From contig JAPEHQ010000011.1 in NCBI GenBank assembly GCA_027405735.1, forward strand, positions 1,984,001 to 2,048,000: a DNA stretch of 64,000 nucleotides. Direction: 5' to 3'. The notes beneath the pieces are model-generated. The model was given only the letters and a program-made list of their open reading frames with translations, was not told where the DNA came from and did no database searches. Both the position numbers and the translations under genes were made by a program. Origin of the DNA: Mucor racemosus (lineage: Eukaryota > Mucoromycota > Mucoromycetes > Mucorales > Mucoraceae). This document shows positions 22,986 to 36,500 of the stretch, piece by piece; the stretch's first letter is position 1, and every line of letters starts with the position of its first letter.

Positions 22986-23945
22986 AAGAGCCAGACGCCA
23001 AAAAGTGTTTCTGTTGTGTTAGGTTTAAAATAGACCAGTTACTGTAGAGTGTAGCAAAGTCATTCTTGTTGTATTAGGTTTAGACTTTATCTTGTAATGC
23101 CAGTACAGTAGACTCCCTCTTTTTTTTGGGGGTTCAGGCTTGATAAATTGGAGACAGCATATAGAAACGACTACTGGGCATTGGATATCTTGATACTTGA
23201 ACTCTTTCCTGAAAAATAATAGTATTAACCAAAGTGCAAGTGTAAGCATTGACCCCCTCGATTAACCACGGACAGTGTATAGTCCACTCATAACTCTACA
23301 AGGGCATGCATGATCTGACTGTGTGGTATTTGTTTTTAAAGCCGATCATAACCTCAGGCCATGGATCTAATCACCACAAATAACAATTTAATACATGAAC
23401 ATAAACTATAAAGTGCCTTATAATCCAAGTCTGTTCACACTATTATAGTGTCCTGGCAATTCTTGTAAAACCCCAGACAAAGTATTAGTCAAATACACAC
23501 ATCATTGCCGTGTTACTTCCTCGTTACCAGGTTTTTACCACCCATAGTTGGCGAGCTTTATCCAAGGACACACTAACCGAGGTCAACGTTACAAGGCAAT
23601 ATTATTTCACCACCAAAAAAAAAAGAACCATCAGATATACATGTTATATCAAAAGATACTAATATAAAAATACTCTGCTAAAAGATACATTTTATTAATT
23701 CATTGATGCTTCGTATTTATATGTTTTCTAAATAGTTACAGTATATGATTATTAATATTATTCATGAATTGCCGGGCATTGAGGTACTTGATATGATTTG
23801 GGAACAAATCATATACAATGGAATTTGTGGAATTGGGAATCTGTGATTGTATCATTTGGATAAGATGTAGGATTGCTTATGTTTCATTGTTGCCAAGTGT
23901 TCCTGAAGGTTCCTGATTGTCGCTGTTAATGCTAGTGGTTATGTA

Positions 23946-23974
23946 TGACATTTAGTATGAGTTACTAAATGTCA
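23946..23974. repeat. Perfect 12-bp inverted repeat
   Basis: TGACATTTAGTA (23946-23957) pairs perfectly with 23963-23974 across TGAGT. No T run follows, so it is not terminator-like. Its role is unknown. Confidence 0.6.
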
Positions 23975-24889
23975 TGCCATGTTGGATTTCAATAGTTGTT
24001 CCTGGATTTCTACATCTGGGTAAACTTCTGATATATCAATACAAAGCAGTAACAGTAGAGAACCAGCCGTAGACGTCAAACATTGTAGCAGCATTTGTAA
24101 ATCATAGCCAAAAGATTCCAAACCTATATTATTTACAATGAACAAAAAATGCTATTTCAAGGAGTAGCAAAATGAAATGTGTATAACGCACTTACCTATG
24201 CTTTCCCTGCAAGATATGCTTAAATATTCAACACATTCAAAATACTTCTTTTTTATACTTTTTTGTAAGGCGTCCCCTAATGAAACACTCCTGTATCATT
24301 GTTTATTTTACTGTTTTCTTTACTTTACTCCACAACCGCCTGTACAACAGAAACCAAGTGTTGAACCAATCAATTTTTTAATCAATTTGCTATTCAACGA
24401 AACTAATTTCAGCCAATTTCACCACTAAAACTTTCGAAAAAAACAGTTTCAAACCTTTCAAAACGTTGGACATTTTGGTTCGAAATTACCCACGATTCTA
24501 TTACCGTTTCAGGCTTTATAGAGAGTAAACGGTTTATTGGACCATTAGTAAATAGAGATTAACGAAAAGGAGATGTTTTCATAGGCTCAGTAAACAAACA
24601 TCTGGTTAACAAATGTGCATGTGATTAGCTTCAATCATTAAGAAACACCATCCAAATATGTTTTATAATAAACACATGCATATGAAAATAACGCACTTTT
24701 TTTTTATGTGTGTAAATAATTTCCAGTTAACCAAAACCTGTGTATAAATTAACCAAAGGTGGTTGTTTAAAATGAATTTGCAGGAATCGGAACCAAAGCC
24801 CCGTTAGTGATAAAAATGTGGTGGTACTCCTTCCCATAATAATTGATAATGTCCAAAAAATACGGGTATTTATCTGAAACTTTGAATTT

Positions 24890-26580
24890 AAATATAGCTT
24901 ACATTATTCTATGCTATCATCCGCCATATTCTTGAATAACGAATTTCAAAAACCTAGCACTGAATTTTCATAGTTTCAATCTTCAAAATCGGAGTATGCC
25001 TTCTTTCTATAATTAACCTCATAATAAACATTTTTTAAGATATACCCCAGACACTACTAAATAGAAACAAACTGATCACATTATTCTACCTATCCCTAAA
25101 TTTATTTTATATCTCACGAAAGACTCAAAAACGCGCAAAATTTACTGCTTTTCCCTTGAAAACTGGGTCTCATTTTTCATCTCTGCTCTACTTTTTATTT
25201 TACTAAATAACACCAAGAAAAAATTATATGCTCATCTACCTGAGATGTCCACCTTTAATCCAAAAACAAGTACCCAAAAATATCCTATCTTTTGCAGGTG
25301 GTATTAATTTTTCAGTGCCAATGTTTCAGATTTTTTACGCGTATTTCACAGCTAAAGGATTGAAAACTTTGAGGTTTCATATCTCTAGAAAACATTAAGC
25401 TATACTAACACTTTATAATAATAAAACTTACTTGTTTTAAAGTGCTCTATAGCATATTTTAATATAAAAAATTCTAATCACTTTTATTTTTTTTCATTTT
25501 TTTTGGCATTTTTGTAGTAGATTTCAAAATATTCGTTAGATTGAGTAGCTTTTTTTTACATTCATGTCATCAAGCTTGTTGAGCTCTCTCGGACCCAATT
25601 TAGTTTTTTAAAAAATATTGATTTTTCGTGGAGATATTCTCAAAAATGTATACAAAGAGATACTTTTGTTTCTAGCTTCCATTTTTCCCTTATATACCCT
25701 CATTCCAAATTCTGAATTTGAAAAAATTTGGAAAAAAATCTTGTTTCCTCTACGAAAAATACAGCTAGAAGATTCAGTAATAGCTAGATCGATAGATAAT
25801 TTTGTGGTGCATTATCTCAATTACTTATATTTTAAATATACTTATAAAAAGTGATGTATATCTTCAAAAAACCTCCAAATGTTCAATTGCATTTTGCGCA
25901 AAATTTAATGTGGAATGTTTTTCTGATTTTTATTTAGGTTGATGCAGGATTCAAAATTTTACAAAAACCATTTAATAAGCTATCTCAACTTACTTTGCAG
26001 TTCATGAGCCATCAAGCAATTTTGTTTTTTTGATCATTTTCTGGTCGATTTGTCAAATCAATTTTAAAACGCAGTTATCAAAGGCTGTAAGTTATGATAT
26101 GAACTGATATTTTGATTCTCTAGACGAAAAATCATTATTTTTTGCTGAAACAAAAAATGTAGAGTAGCTTTCATTTGTATATATCTTGTGAACACAAAAA
26201 ATTAACACCTCAACTTAAGTGCTTAATTTTTATAATCGATTTTAAAACCATTCTGAACAGTATTAGACCAGTGTACTTATATTCTGGTATCAACTCTTAT
26301 ATTTTCGGACAGATATCCATTACCCATAGAAGGAAGGTACATCTTTAAAAATTTGATTGAACTCGACTCAATATTGGGCAAGAAAATTTGCAAATTATGT
26401 GCATATACACAAGAAATAACAAAAAAAAGATTGACAAGAAAGGGCGACATCGGCGATCATTTTTATTTATACATGATGTGCCGAATCAAACTACTAAAAA
26501 GCCATCTGAAGACCAACATTCTAATAAAATTATGTTACATTTTTCGTTATATTAATATGGGCATTTTTTTTTTTTTTTTT
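24890..26580 (+). repeat. Dispersed AT-rich repeat A, copy 3 (longest)
   Basis: It matches 45960-47110 (+), 1-345 (-) and 8181-8800 (-). Parts before 25000 and after 26100 also occur in copy 4. The reading frames present differ between copies. It ends near a run of T residues (26565-26585). Confidence 0.75.
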
Positions 26581-26645
26581 TTTTTGTACAGAAAATTCGT
26601 TTAGTAAATATATATATATACATATGTAAATATATGCAATTGTAA

Positions 26646-29252
26646 TTATAAATTCATGAGTGGTGTATGCTGTGTTCCTTTTGGGTATACAATTAGTGTA
26701 GCCAAGAATAGACCGAGTGTGATACCTAGTACAATATATTAATAACTATATACTTTATTAAGCACAAAAGATAAACATTTACCAATGGAAGATTCAATCA
26801 TGGCCAATGCAAAGCCAGCACCTTGGGTTCCAACCTCATCAGAGCCACCAAACAAACCAATGGCAGCCTTCAAACCTAAACTACTTGGCACAAGATAAAA
26901 GACGCCAAGTAATACGGCATCGAATGACATTTTGCCAGTGAATTTAGATAAACAATTACCAATGAGGCCCAGACCAAAGGCGGGAGCAACCTGAAGAATT
27001 TGAGATGGGGCGCCTCCCCAGCAAGCCAAAGCATAATTAATAACATAGCCGCAAGCAGAAACAATTGCCATGATGGGCCATCTTGGTGGACGTGCACGTA
27101 AATAAACACAATAAGCAGTAGCAAAAAGAGGAACCATTAGGAAATTGAACCATTGGGATTCACTAGAAATACAGGTAGAAACGCTAGAGGCTAATTTACA
27201 GGCATCACTTTGAGTAGTGTTGCTATTTTTATCCATTGTCAGATATAATTCAGAGCCCATCGAAACACCATAGCCCAGTAAAAACGAGTAAATGATGGCA
27301 TATACCATACGAACAACGCCACTGACTAACTGTCTGGAAACTAACTCAATAATAGCAACTGCCATTGGGTATCCTGGTAATACAATGATAAAAGAAGAGA
27401 ATGCAATGGGTGTGAAGCAAAAGCCAAACTTTTGGATACCTCGAGCAACAAATCCAATTAAAATACATACAGTAATCTCCCAAATAGGTTGAAAACTAGA
27501 GATAGCAGCAGAAAAGATTTCGTTTGAAGCAAAAACCACTAAAATAAAAAATATCATACAAGTCAACAATGTATACATAATGTATTAAAAACACGAGAAA
27601 CTTACTGCCAAGAGCTGCAGCTACACCAGCTTCTTGCCATCGACCGCCGTAAAACAAAACACAGCCAGAGAATGCAGCAAGAGCATATACAAATGGATGT
27701 AACCAAAGAGGATAAATAGCTGGTTGATCATATACTTTATCAATAAATTCCAAAGCTTCATCAACAGATACTTCACCATGAGCAACCAACTTTTCCAAAC
27801 GGTAAATATCTGACAAACGATGCATTTCAAATGTCTGTGATTGTCTAATAAAATGAGTTTCGGTAGTGTGAGTGGTGGAATCTATAAAAGTGACCAACAT
27901 CACATTGGGTATAAAGACATATTCAGCATCCACAGCAAGTGTGCGAGATACTTGCCGCATTGCATATTCTAATCGATGAGCAGGACATCCATATAGCATC
28001 AATGATTTACATAATTTTCGTAAAAATTCTTGCTTTTGCAAAATGTTGGCAATTTCAAATGTAATTCTGATACGATCATCAAGTGTAATGGGTTCAAATT
28101 GAGATGCTGTAGTAAACATACTGTCGTTGGAAGATCTACGAGAAAACGAAGGAGCTGCTGCTTTTTTACGTTTTTCTAAACTAGGTACTACATATTTACT
28201 GGAAGCAACGCCAGCAAGCCAACTACTAGGTCGATTGACTAAAGGAGGACGTTGAGGTCGAGATGTTGGAAGTGCATTACCCGAATGTTCTGATAAGGGG
28301 TCAGTATTGGAATGAACAGGGAAATTAAGTAACGATGAAGGCCTATTTTTCTTGTTACGTTTCATATGCAATGTCTTGTGGTATTCCAGAGGTGGTTAGT
28401 TTTCAATCTTTCTAGCATTTTATTGTAAAAACTTACCTTTTTATTCTTTCTATGTTTCTTTTTCTTTTGACCATCATGTCTCTTGGCTTCCAATTTCATT
28501 AAACTGGCTAAAACACTACCACCTCCCATACCTTGATGAGGAGACTGTAATTCAACTTCTTCTTCATGCTGATGCTGATGCTGATTATGTCTATTCTGCA
28601 TCATTGTCCCAAGAGGATCAGGTGTATGATGATGGCCCATTTTAACACCCAACATGCGTTGAACCAATGCTGCAGACTCGGTAACGTGGTCTTGGAACCG
28701 AACATGACGATCTTTGGCCTCATCTTTGTCCAATGCTGCTTCTACCAGTGTATTGGCAGCAGAATCATCCAATGGAAAACTAGTTTTGTGATGGTCATTG
28801 TTTAAAGATGGCAATTTACTCAGTGTTCTCATTGAATTAGAATCATCAAAAGATATTTTCGGATGACGGTGATCTATATCTACAGTATCACTTTCACTGC
28901 CACTGTCAGTAGTGATTACTTCGTTATCAGTGCTTGTATAAGCTGTGCTTCGTCTTTGATGATTTTTGACATCAGGATGTAACATGGCTTGAGATGAAGA
29001 TGTAGCGGAAAATATAGGTGATCCTGGGACATCTACAGGTCTAAAGGCATGAGATTCTTCACTGGTAGTTAAGGCCAATTCTGGCAATCTAGGCCATGTT
29101 TTTGAGGGGTGCAATGTATTGGGTCTGACAGGTGAAGTGGGAGTAGTAGTAAAGTCAATTTCTTCATCAATGCCACTGCATTTGTTACTGCTTTCGCTGT
29201 CATTTTCTTGATTCTTCTTTTTAGTGTTCTTTTTTTTGAAAAATCTATCCAT
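26646..29252 (-). CDS. Prm10/ThrE-like (DUF1212) multi-pass membrane protein
   Basis: Exons are 29252-28437, 28374-27606, 27538-26783 and 26725-26646 (806 residues; introns 57-67 bases). The first 350 or so residues are hydrophilic, rich in Ser, Thr, His and Lys, and look disordered and cytosolic. The conserved domain begins near RITFEIANILQKQEFLRKLC and continues with LMLYGCPAHRLE. About ten hydrophobic segments follow through the C-terminus, as in the threonine/serine exporter ThrE family and the yeast pheromone-regulated protein Prm10. The last exon (ITLGLFLATLIVYPKGTQ) restores the expected final membrane segment and is supported by frame. Family knowledge suggests amino-acid export; the substrate here is not shown. 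It is the rightmost gene before the repeat block and lies downstream of tfc3 on the same strand. Confidence 0.9.
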
Positions 29253-30619
29253 GATAGATGGAAAATGTTAAAAAATGTTTAGAAATATGAGAGAAAAGAA
29301 AAGAAAGCTTTCAGTTTAAAAAGATGTAAAATTAAAAATAAAAAATAAAAATAAAAAATCAGAGACATTTTTCTTTTTTTTATAAATATAATATCGGATA
29401 GCCGCAACAATATGATTCAGTTTGATTTGATCAATAGTAATCGTTACATTTCTCAGACTATCTGATTTGCATTGTAGATAACAGATTGTAATGAAAAAAA
29501 ATGAAAAACAAACAACAACTTTATTTTATTTCTTGCTTTTTTCGATAACACTAGACTATTTCAAATCATAGTAGCATAATTTCTTATCGATGAATATGTA
29601 TTTGAGGATCTAAGAAACATATAATTCTACATATATGCCTCAAATTTCCAATATCAATGTTATGCCCGCAAAAGTCCGCTTTTCTCGGTTGGTATTGCAT
29701 CGAGATCAGTCCACTTTTGGCAACTTGGTCCTATCAAATATAAGCTTAAATTTATTTGAAACAAAATTATTTTTATATATGTTGAACATGTTACCAATTA
29801 AATATATGCCCACAATTTTTTTTTTTTTGAAAAGTTCGTTTTGCATATTGATGGATCTAGATTTCCGATAGCAAAATTGAAAAAGAAAGATGTCGAAAAA
29901 TCAGATGCTGTTAACTCAGTTTTTAACATTTCTTTAAATTAAACTAGACTATAAAAGTAATGCTCATATTTTTAACATTGCAGAGCTTTCACTCAACCAG
30001 GTTTTTAACCTATTAGACTTTAATTAGATGTAACAACCCATCAAAAAGGAGCCTGTGCTGTATATGTTATTTTTAAAGGATTTTTCCAGCACTTAAATAA
30101 CAAAATTTTCTATAGCATGTGCGTATAAAAGTAATTGCTACAGGGCAATCTTTTGTATGATTCTTTTTGTTTTGGTGGTTAGCTTGTAAAATTCTAACTT
30201 ACATTCAAGCTAAAATTGGACCAAAATTATTTTCGAGTTCATCAGTATAAAGGGTTTGTATTACTCAAATTGGTGCCTTCAAATTGCAAAACAACGCTAA
30301 TAAACTCATATAACATCATGTATATAGACTTAAAAGGTTCTTTACTACAAAGTATTGCATAAATTCGATACGAAATGCTACGATACACCATAACGTTGTG
30401 TGAAACAGATGTCCAAAGTTTTTCATGCTCAGAATCTTTAAAGTTTTTGGTGATACATACTCTAGTATATTTTGATCGATTATGTTAATCTAGGAAGATC
30501 TATTAAATAGGAATGTAATCTTTTATATGAAATGCTTCCATCTCTCAGGGTCCAGCTGCCAAAATTTTCATATAATGGGGAAAATTATGGTTTTATTTCA
30601 TTTTAAAAAAAAATCAGAT
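29253..30619. other. Intergenic, no gene seen
   Basis: The first 150 bases are A-rich and include TATTTATAAAAA on the minus strand near 29380, a possible promoter element of the Prm10-like gene. The rest holds only short frames without recognisable content. Confidence 0.6.
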
Positions 30620-33600
30620 TTAGAGATAGTAATTTCGAGCTAACCAATAACAAGTAATTTCATCGTTATTTAAGGTATAGTTCATTGACGTAGTAAATAA
30701 TGGCCTCTTTTCAAAAATCGACATTCGTTCGGAACGTATTTTTCTTTGTATCTTTCTAGCAATGATGCTTTTTGATTCCAGTAAATACTTCAAGATGTGA
30801 TACAATTCAAATTCTGTGAAAAAACCTTGAAATCTATCTCGTAAATTTGCCTAGAAAACATCAGATTATAAATCATACATGCATTAAAATAAAAATAAAA
30901 ATAGTAGTAATACTTACAAATGTTATTCCTGGTTTCTTTAAAATATGGCTCATGGTTGCATTAGCACAACCTTCTAAAGCAATTGGAATAATAGATCCGG
31001 TTGTGTCGTACCACATGAGAGGTAAAATATACCGTACATTGCTTTGTTTAATAAACCAACTAGATAAGAACTCTGATGCTACATAACGTAAATGCTCAAA
31101 TCCCATGATTTGAACAAGAGGCGGTTTATGGTTTGTGAGTATTTCCAGTGTTTCAAAAAATAATAATGCTTCTTCTTCTTCTTGACGCTGATAAGCAAAT
31201 GTACTTCTAATGTCAGATATGGATGCTCCTGCTTTTCCAAAACTATAAATAATATCGTATAAAGCTTTGCAAAGTGGGTATTTGTCCTCTAAAACATGCA
31301 AAAATTCTTTGATTTCTTCATGTTTAGGAACAGAGACCATACCAATAGATTTCGTATAATGTGTAGTTTCATGATTCACAATCAAGGAATTGTTTGGGAT
31401 GATACGAAGATCCAGGCCTCTGTATATGAACGCAGTACGCATACTAACTATATAAAGTAGATTGATACCAAGAGCTTTTATAGTAATATTGCGTATATCT
31501 AAAAGCTTACCTGCTGATGCCCTTGGATAGTATATTGACTTTCTTGGTTTGATGTATTTCTCGAAATCTTGAAAGTTTATTGAGATCTACAATAGTTAAG
31601 AAAAATGAGCATTTGTAACATAATTTGTAATAGCACTTGCTTACTTTTTCTTGAGATGCAAGATCAAGAACTGCTGCTACAGTTCCACCATCTACATCAG
31701 ATATTTGCAAATCGATCGAAGAGTTAGCAGCAATTTTATCGTGAAAAGATTTAGCCTTTTTAAAGAATTCAAAAGGAAGAACACCGGAAGCCATAATAAG
31801 GAACCTGCAATTACACAATCTATTTAGTTTTTTCTTTCTTTGGCATATATTACTTTCACTTACTTTTCAGATACATTGACACGACGTCCTGGAATACGTC
31901 CATAAAACGCTTTGCCTTTAGCAAGCATGCCTTCTGCAGTCAAATTTTCTACAGCTTGCTCAATAATCTCATCCGAGAACTCTCTCATCAGCAGATATGC
32001 ATCTTTGGAATCATATTTTTCATCTGGTGTAATCAAAATCATCTGAATAACATGTACATGCGTTAAATAAAATAGTACAAGTTTTCATAAATTTAGCTTA
32101 CCTTAATCAGAACCATTACCAGTTGAACAAACACTTTACTTTCATCATAGTCTGCAATGCTATTAGTTGGAATATCATATGCTCTTTCATCATAACAATG
32201 AGCAGAAGTGGATAAAGCATGGTTATCAGCACTGTTCTTATCTTCTCGAATAATACTAAACTTTGCTTGCAAATCGCTAAAATTTTTCGGTAACGGCTGG
32301 ATTGATTGTACTTGCCTTTCTCTTTCTTGTAGTTTCAATACAAAATATTCAAGGAAAGCAGATAAATCATAGTCTTGAGTGTCCCAAATTGCTTCATCTT
32401 TAATTTCTCCATTTGCAATGCCTTCTTGGTATATTTCAAGCCATTCTGCTTTAAGTTTTTTGATGGTATCAGTAAGATTTGGATCCACTATGGCCATATA
32501 ATGCAAAACCCGGCGACAATGATCAGGTGTACGCGTTGTCAATACTTTGGAAATGGGGCTCCAATAAAAGATTGAAGTTTCTGCTCTTGCTTTCATAATA
32601 CAAAAAGCATGTAAGAGAACATCTTTTTCAATATCGCTAAAAGGATTTCGAGGTGGTTTATTTGCTTTTGGATGTATAAAGTTAGACATGCTTATAATAT
32701 CGTTATATTAATGGTACTTACGACGAGATACCTTTTGAGATCGATATGGTTCAACTGGAACCCTCAATCTTCGTAGTTTTCGGCTTGCCACAAATGTAGA
32801 TTCTACAAAAGGTTCTGTTTGCTTTAGCTTGAACATGGCAGCACTAATTTTGCGTTTCTCCATTGAAGCTTGCATCAATTCAGCAATAGCAGGTGATGCT
32901 GACATGCTTTGTGCCTTTTGTTGTCTCTTTTCTCCCTTTGTTCTTTGAGATTCGTACTTTTTGAAAGCTACAAGAATTGAATTATAGTATGTTCTGATAC
33001 GTCTAATGGATAAACCAGCTTTTCTAGCAATATGAACTCGTAATGATGTATCTTCTTCAGAAGGTACACTTTTAGTATTAAAATCAATAAACGAGTCTAA
33101 TATAGATTTCTGTTCTTTTGTCAAAAGAGTATTACTTTTCCATAACCTAACCAAAACAATGTTGTAAAATACATCATTCTCATCATGGATAGTGTCTACT
33201 GTCAACCGTTTTTCTAAACAACAGGATTGCAGATCTCTCCAAAATGACTGTACATCGCTGACACTGTTAAATTGTATTGTGTCTCGTATAGGATGACCTT
33301 TGCTTGCATAATCCTTGACAATACCCTCGCCAAGTAATTGAATTTTCGGTGGAATTTTATACGCCTCAAGGGCATTTTCTTCGAGTGCCACTACACAAAG
33401 TGCATGGAGTGTCTTTATAAGATGAATGATTCTAATTCGAATTCGAGGGGCTTCCAGAGATACAATAGCCTTGATATCTGCAGGTAAATTAGAAATAGAA
33501 ATATCTCGATTTTCATCCACATCAAGAAATTCACCCAGCTTGGGATCACTATAAGGCAATAAACCATATATTTTCATCAGTTGTCTTAAATTGAGTACTT

Positions 33601-35927
33601 TAAGAAAGTCTGCCATATCGACAATACCATCCTGGATGCCTTTGGATTCAAGAAACCCAAACAAAGTTTCATGCAACTGCTTTGCTCTCATCCATTTGGA
33701 GGGAATCCAGCCATTTTCTATTGCTATAACACGCCATGAATTGGAATTTCCGACTATGGGCTTAGGTGATTTATCAGATTCATTCGCATTTGACTGAGGC
33801 AATACCGGCATATTGACAGTTCTTAGTTCCTTTCGCTTTGTAATGCCATTCATAATTGGTTTTTGAACATTGTAATTCTCTAAAAACTCTTTTACTTGTG
33901 GACTATCACCACTCAAACTAGGATGCAATACAAATTTCTTGATTTCTGTCAAACCATTTGTCTTTTTTATCGTGCTCACATACAACTTTAGCTTTTGTTG
34001 ATCATGTAAATGCCTTACTAATTCATCAAATGTTTTACGCGCAATATTTTGACCTCCAGGTGTGTCCAATTCAATACTTTTAAATTCATTGCACATTTCT
34101 TGATCAAGTTCTCGAATATGCACTTTTTCTACCATTTCTGTCAAAATTGCACATCTACGAGTTTTTGTGGTATTGCGCAATGATCCCTTTTTGGCTTTTT
34201 TGATTGCTGAAGGAAGCATTGATTTATCATTTGCAGTTGGATCAACATCACTGTTAGCCCTTTTGCTTGGTACCTGAATTACTGGTTCTGTGAATTCATC
34301 TTCCTCAGCACTAGCTAATCCTTCCATTTCAATATCTTCATCTGCTGGTGGTGGATCAGAACTAGCTTTCCGCTTCTTTGCTGTTTCTTTTTTAGCTGGT
34401 TTTTCCCCTTTTTCACGATATTGTCGTTTACGAACTGGTTCCATCAAAATTAACCCAATTTCATTGATCGATGTTGGCTCCTTTAACACATCTGGTTGTC
34501 TAGGTTTTGGTATAATAGTGGGCTCTGTAATTTCATTTCCAATGGCTTTGTTGAACGCTTTCCAGCCCTCGCCCGTGTAATATCTAAATTGTCTAATTCT
34601 TCCAGCTAATTCCTCGGTACGGTAAATAACATATTTTGCCATATCAGGGTTTTTTGATGGTATAGAAGCATTTTCAAAGAAAATTTTAAATTGAATAGGG
34701 TCAATGAATGGGTATTTTTCAATCAGCTCTTGTCGTAAAAGACCTTTATCTCCTGCTGCCTCAACGTCTTTATAAAAGACATAATCAGAAGGAAGATCCC
34801 TAAATATAGAGTAATGCTTGTCAACTTGCATTGAATCATCTTGATGGTGAGATTGAATTGTGCTAGTAGTTCGTATTGCAGATCCTGGTTTAACACACTG
34901 TCTTAATTTCTTGCCATCGTATGCATTAAATTTCTCTATTTCGCCTTGATCATGCATCTCTGAAATCTTACTTCTGGCCCATTTCTTTTCTGTTGTAGTC
35001 TTTAATCCTAATGATTCAATCAAACTTATAATTGGCATAATATTATCGGTTGCTTTTTCGAGTAATTTCATTATATTTTCTTTAAATACTGGCACGCGAT
35101 AAATAACTCCATCGTTTTGTTGGTTTTCATCAATTTCAGTACTTGGTTTGCTGGCAAAGCGTTTCAAATATAACATCTTTGTTATCATACGAGACATATA
35201 TGCATCTTCTTTAACACTATTGAAATAATTTAATGAAAATTGATCAATTTACACTATAGTTTTCTTACATTATTCCTAATTGATCTAGTTTTTTGAGGTG
35301 ATAAGAAATCGTTTTCGAATCCATTTTGAACATTTCACCCAATTCATGTTGAGCAATACCTTGAGATCGACTTTTTGTAATATTGTTCAATAAAAGTTTC
35401 TGCTTTTCTGTTATATTCTTTTTCTCATTCTTGGGAAATGTAATGCATTTAATATTATTGTTAATCAAAGATTTCATCAATGTACCTTCAAATTCCCATA
35501 GATATTTCGATCTAATACTTCCTCTGTTGTTGTAATTAAAATTTCCTTTGATACAAGGTCTTCATACGATAAATCGCTTGGATTGATAGTGTTTCCTTTC
35601 TAATATAATATTATAATAATTAGTTTTTATGCTAGCTTTTCAATCCTGAAGCTACCTCTGTAAATAGCAAATGCTCATTTTCTTTGATTTTTTGCCATAG
35701 AAATGCTTTATATTTATCATCGAATAATATTGGGATGTTAAGTTGGGTATTTTGCAAGAGTTTTGTAGTTAAAGTCTCGACAAGATTAAAGAATTTATCG
35801 ACAGTACAACCTGTATATATTCATAATAAAGTTAGATATAAAATAGTATACTATTAATTATTGCATTACCTTGGTCTCCCTCCAAAGCTACTTCATCCAC
35901 AATGTCATCAAAGACTTTGTCCATCAT
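30620..35927 (-). CDS. tfc3: TFIIIC largest subunit, B-block binding (Tfc3/GTF3C1)
   Basis: Exons are 35927-35870, 35810-35656, 35599-35269, 35216-32722, 32664-32102, 32042-31864, 31804-31645, 31586-31511, 31447-30918 and 30850-30620, about 1590 residues. The protein binds the B box of tRNA genes and recruits TFIIIB for Pol III. The winged-helix B-block domain is in exon 3: LLLNNITKSRSQGIAQHEL, then MDSKTISYHLKKLDQLGI. A further winged-helix-like segment follows in exon 4 (DKGLLRQELIEKYPFI), then a long acidic/basic linker (EDIEMEGLASAEEDE). Near 35505 the exon 3 frame must shift by one base to join EEVLDR to LWEFEGTLMKSL. Total coding length is one base short of a multiple of three, matching that single shift. 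A 47-base intron (GTATG to ACAG) would also restore frame but would delete conserved-looking sequence. The gene is either sequence-error-bearing, unusually spliced, or mutated. Confidence 0.88.
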
Positions 35928-35934
35928 AATGAAG

Positions 35935-35966
<32 letters not shown>

Positions 35967-36500
35967 GGATACTGAACGAAATGAAAATGGAATGTCAAAA
36001 AAAAATATGCTGTGCAAAATTTGGTCCTCCGGGGCTGAGAAATTGGTATAATGGTTACAACAAAGCATGATAGGAAATCAGGATTAACGTTATATGATTG
36101 ATGATGTTGTATTTTATGCTTAAATCAACACATAACATACTAGATATATGTTTTATATATAAAAAAAAAGCGATTTTTATATCTCTAGAAGCCATTTTTT
36201 TGTATATTGAAAGGGAAAAAAAAGTTTAATATTGTCTTAATATAGAGATAAATCCAACTTTTACATATCAAAGCTACAAAAAAATAATACCACAAGAAAG
36301 AGTAACATCTAATGATCTATTTTGATTAATACATACTGTATTATATCATGTCAATTACAAGCATATATAACTTTTTAAAGTAAATTAACGCACGGGTGCG
36401 GAAAATTTTCTAAATAGTAAATGTATGATAATATTGAAAAGGTTTATATTTTTATTATTATATAAAAAAGAAATCTATATACAGGGCTAAAGGTCTAATC
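35928..36500. other. Intergenic between tfc3 and coq1
   Basis: A run of about 27 T residues (35940-35966) lies just before the tfc3 start, in its 5' leader on the minus strand. The rest is AT-rich and without a gene; it must contain the promoter of tfc3 and the 3' end of the coq1-like gene. Confidence 0.6.

Larger units (their letters stand above)
20331..24889. other. Gene-free stretch with decayed fragments
   Basis: On the minus strand about 20490-20640 a frame of about 48 residues ending in a stop (TESLHDIQRIMQLWFQAE is its middle) resembles, with frameshifts, the same region of repeat D copy 1. It is probably a relic of the same captured sequence. A tandem duplication lies at 22741-22985 and a perfect hairpin at 23946-23974. 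Otherwise I see no gene; the open frame at 24177-24428 has no recognisable content. Confidence 0.5.

Noticed and set aside
24177..24428. Open frame of 83 codons
   Set aside because: No conserved content and no promoter-like context.
25618..25854. Open frame of 78 codons in repeat A copy 3
   Set aside because: Copy 4 does not maintain it; composition is that of AT-rich noncoding DNA.
28566..28805. Plus-strand frame within the Prm10-like gene
   Set aside because: It is opposite to a low-complexity part of a well-supported exon.
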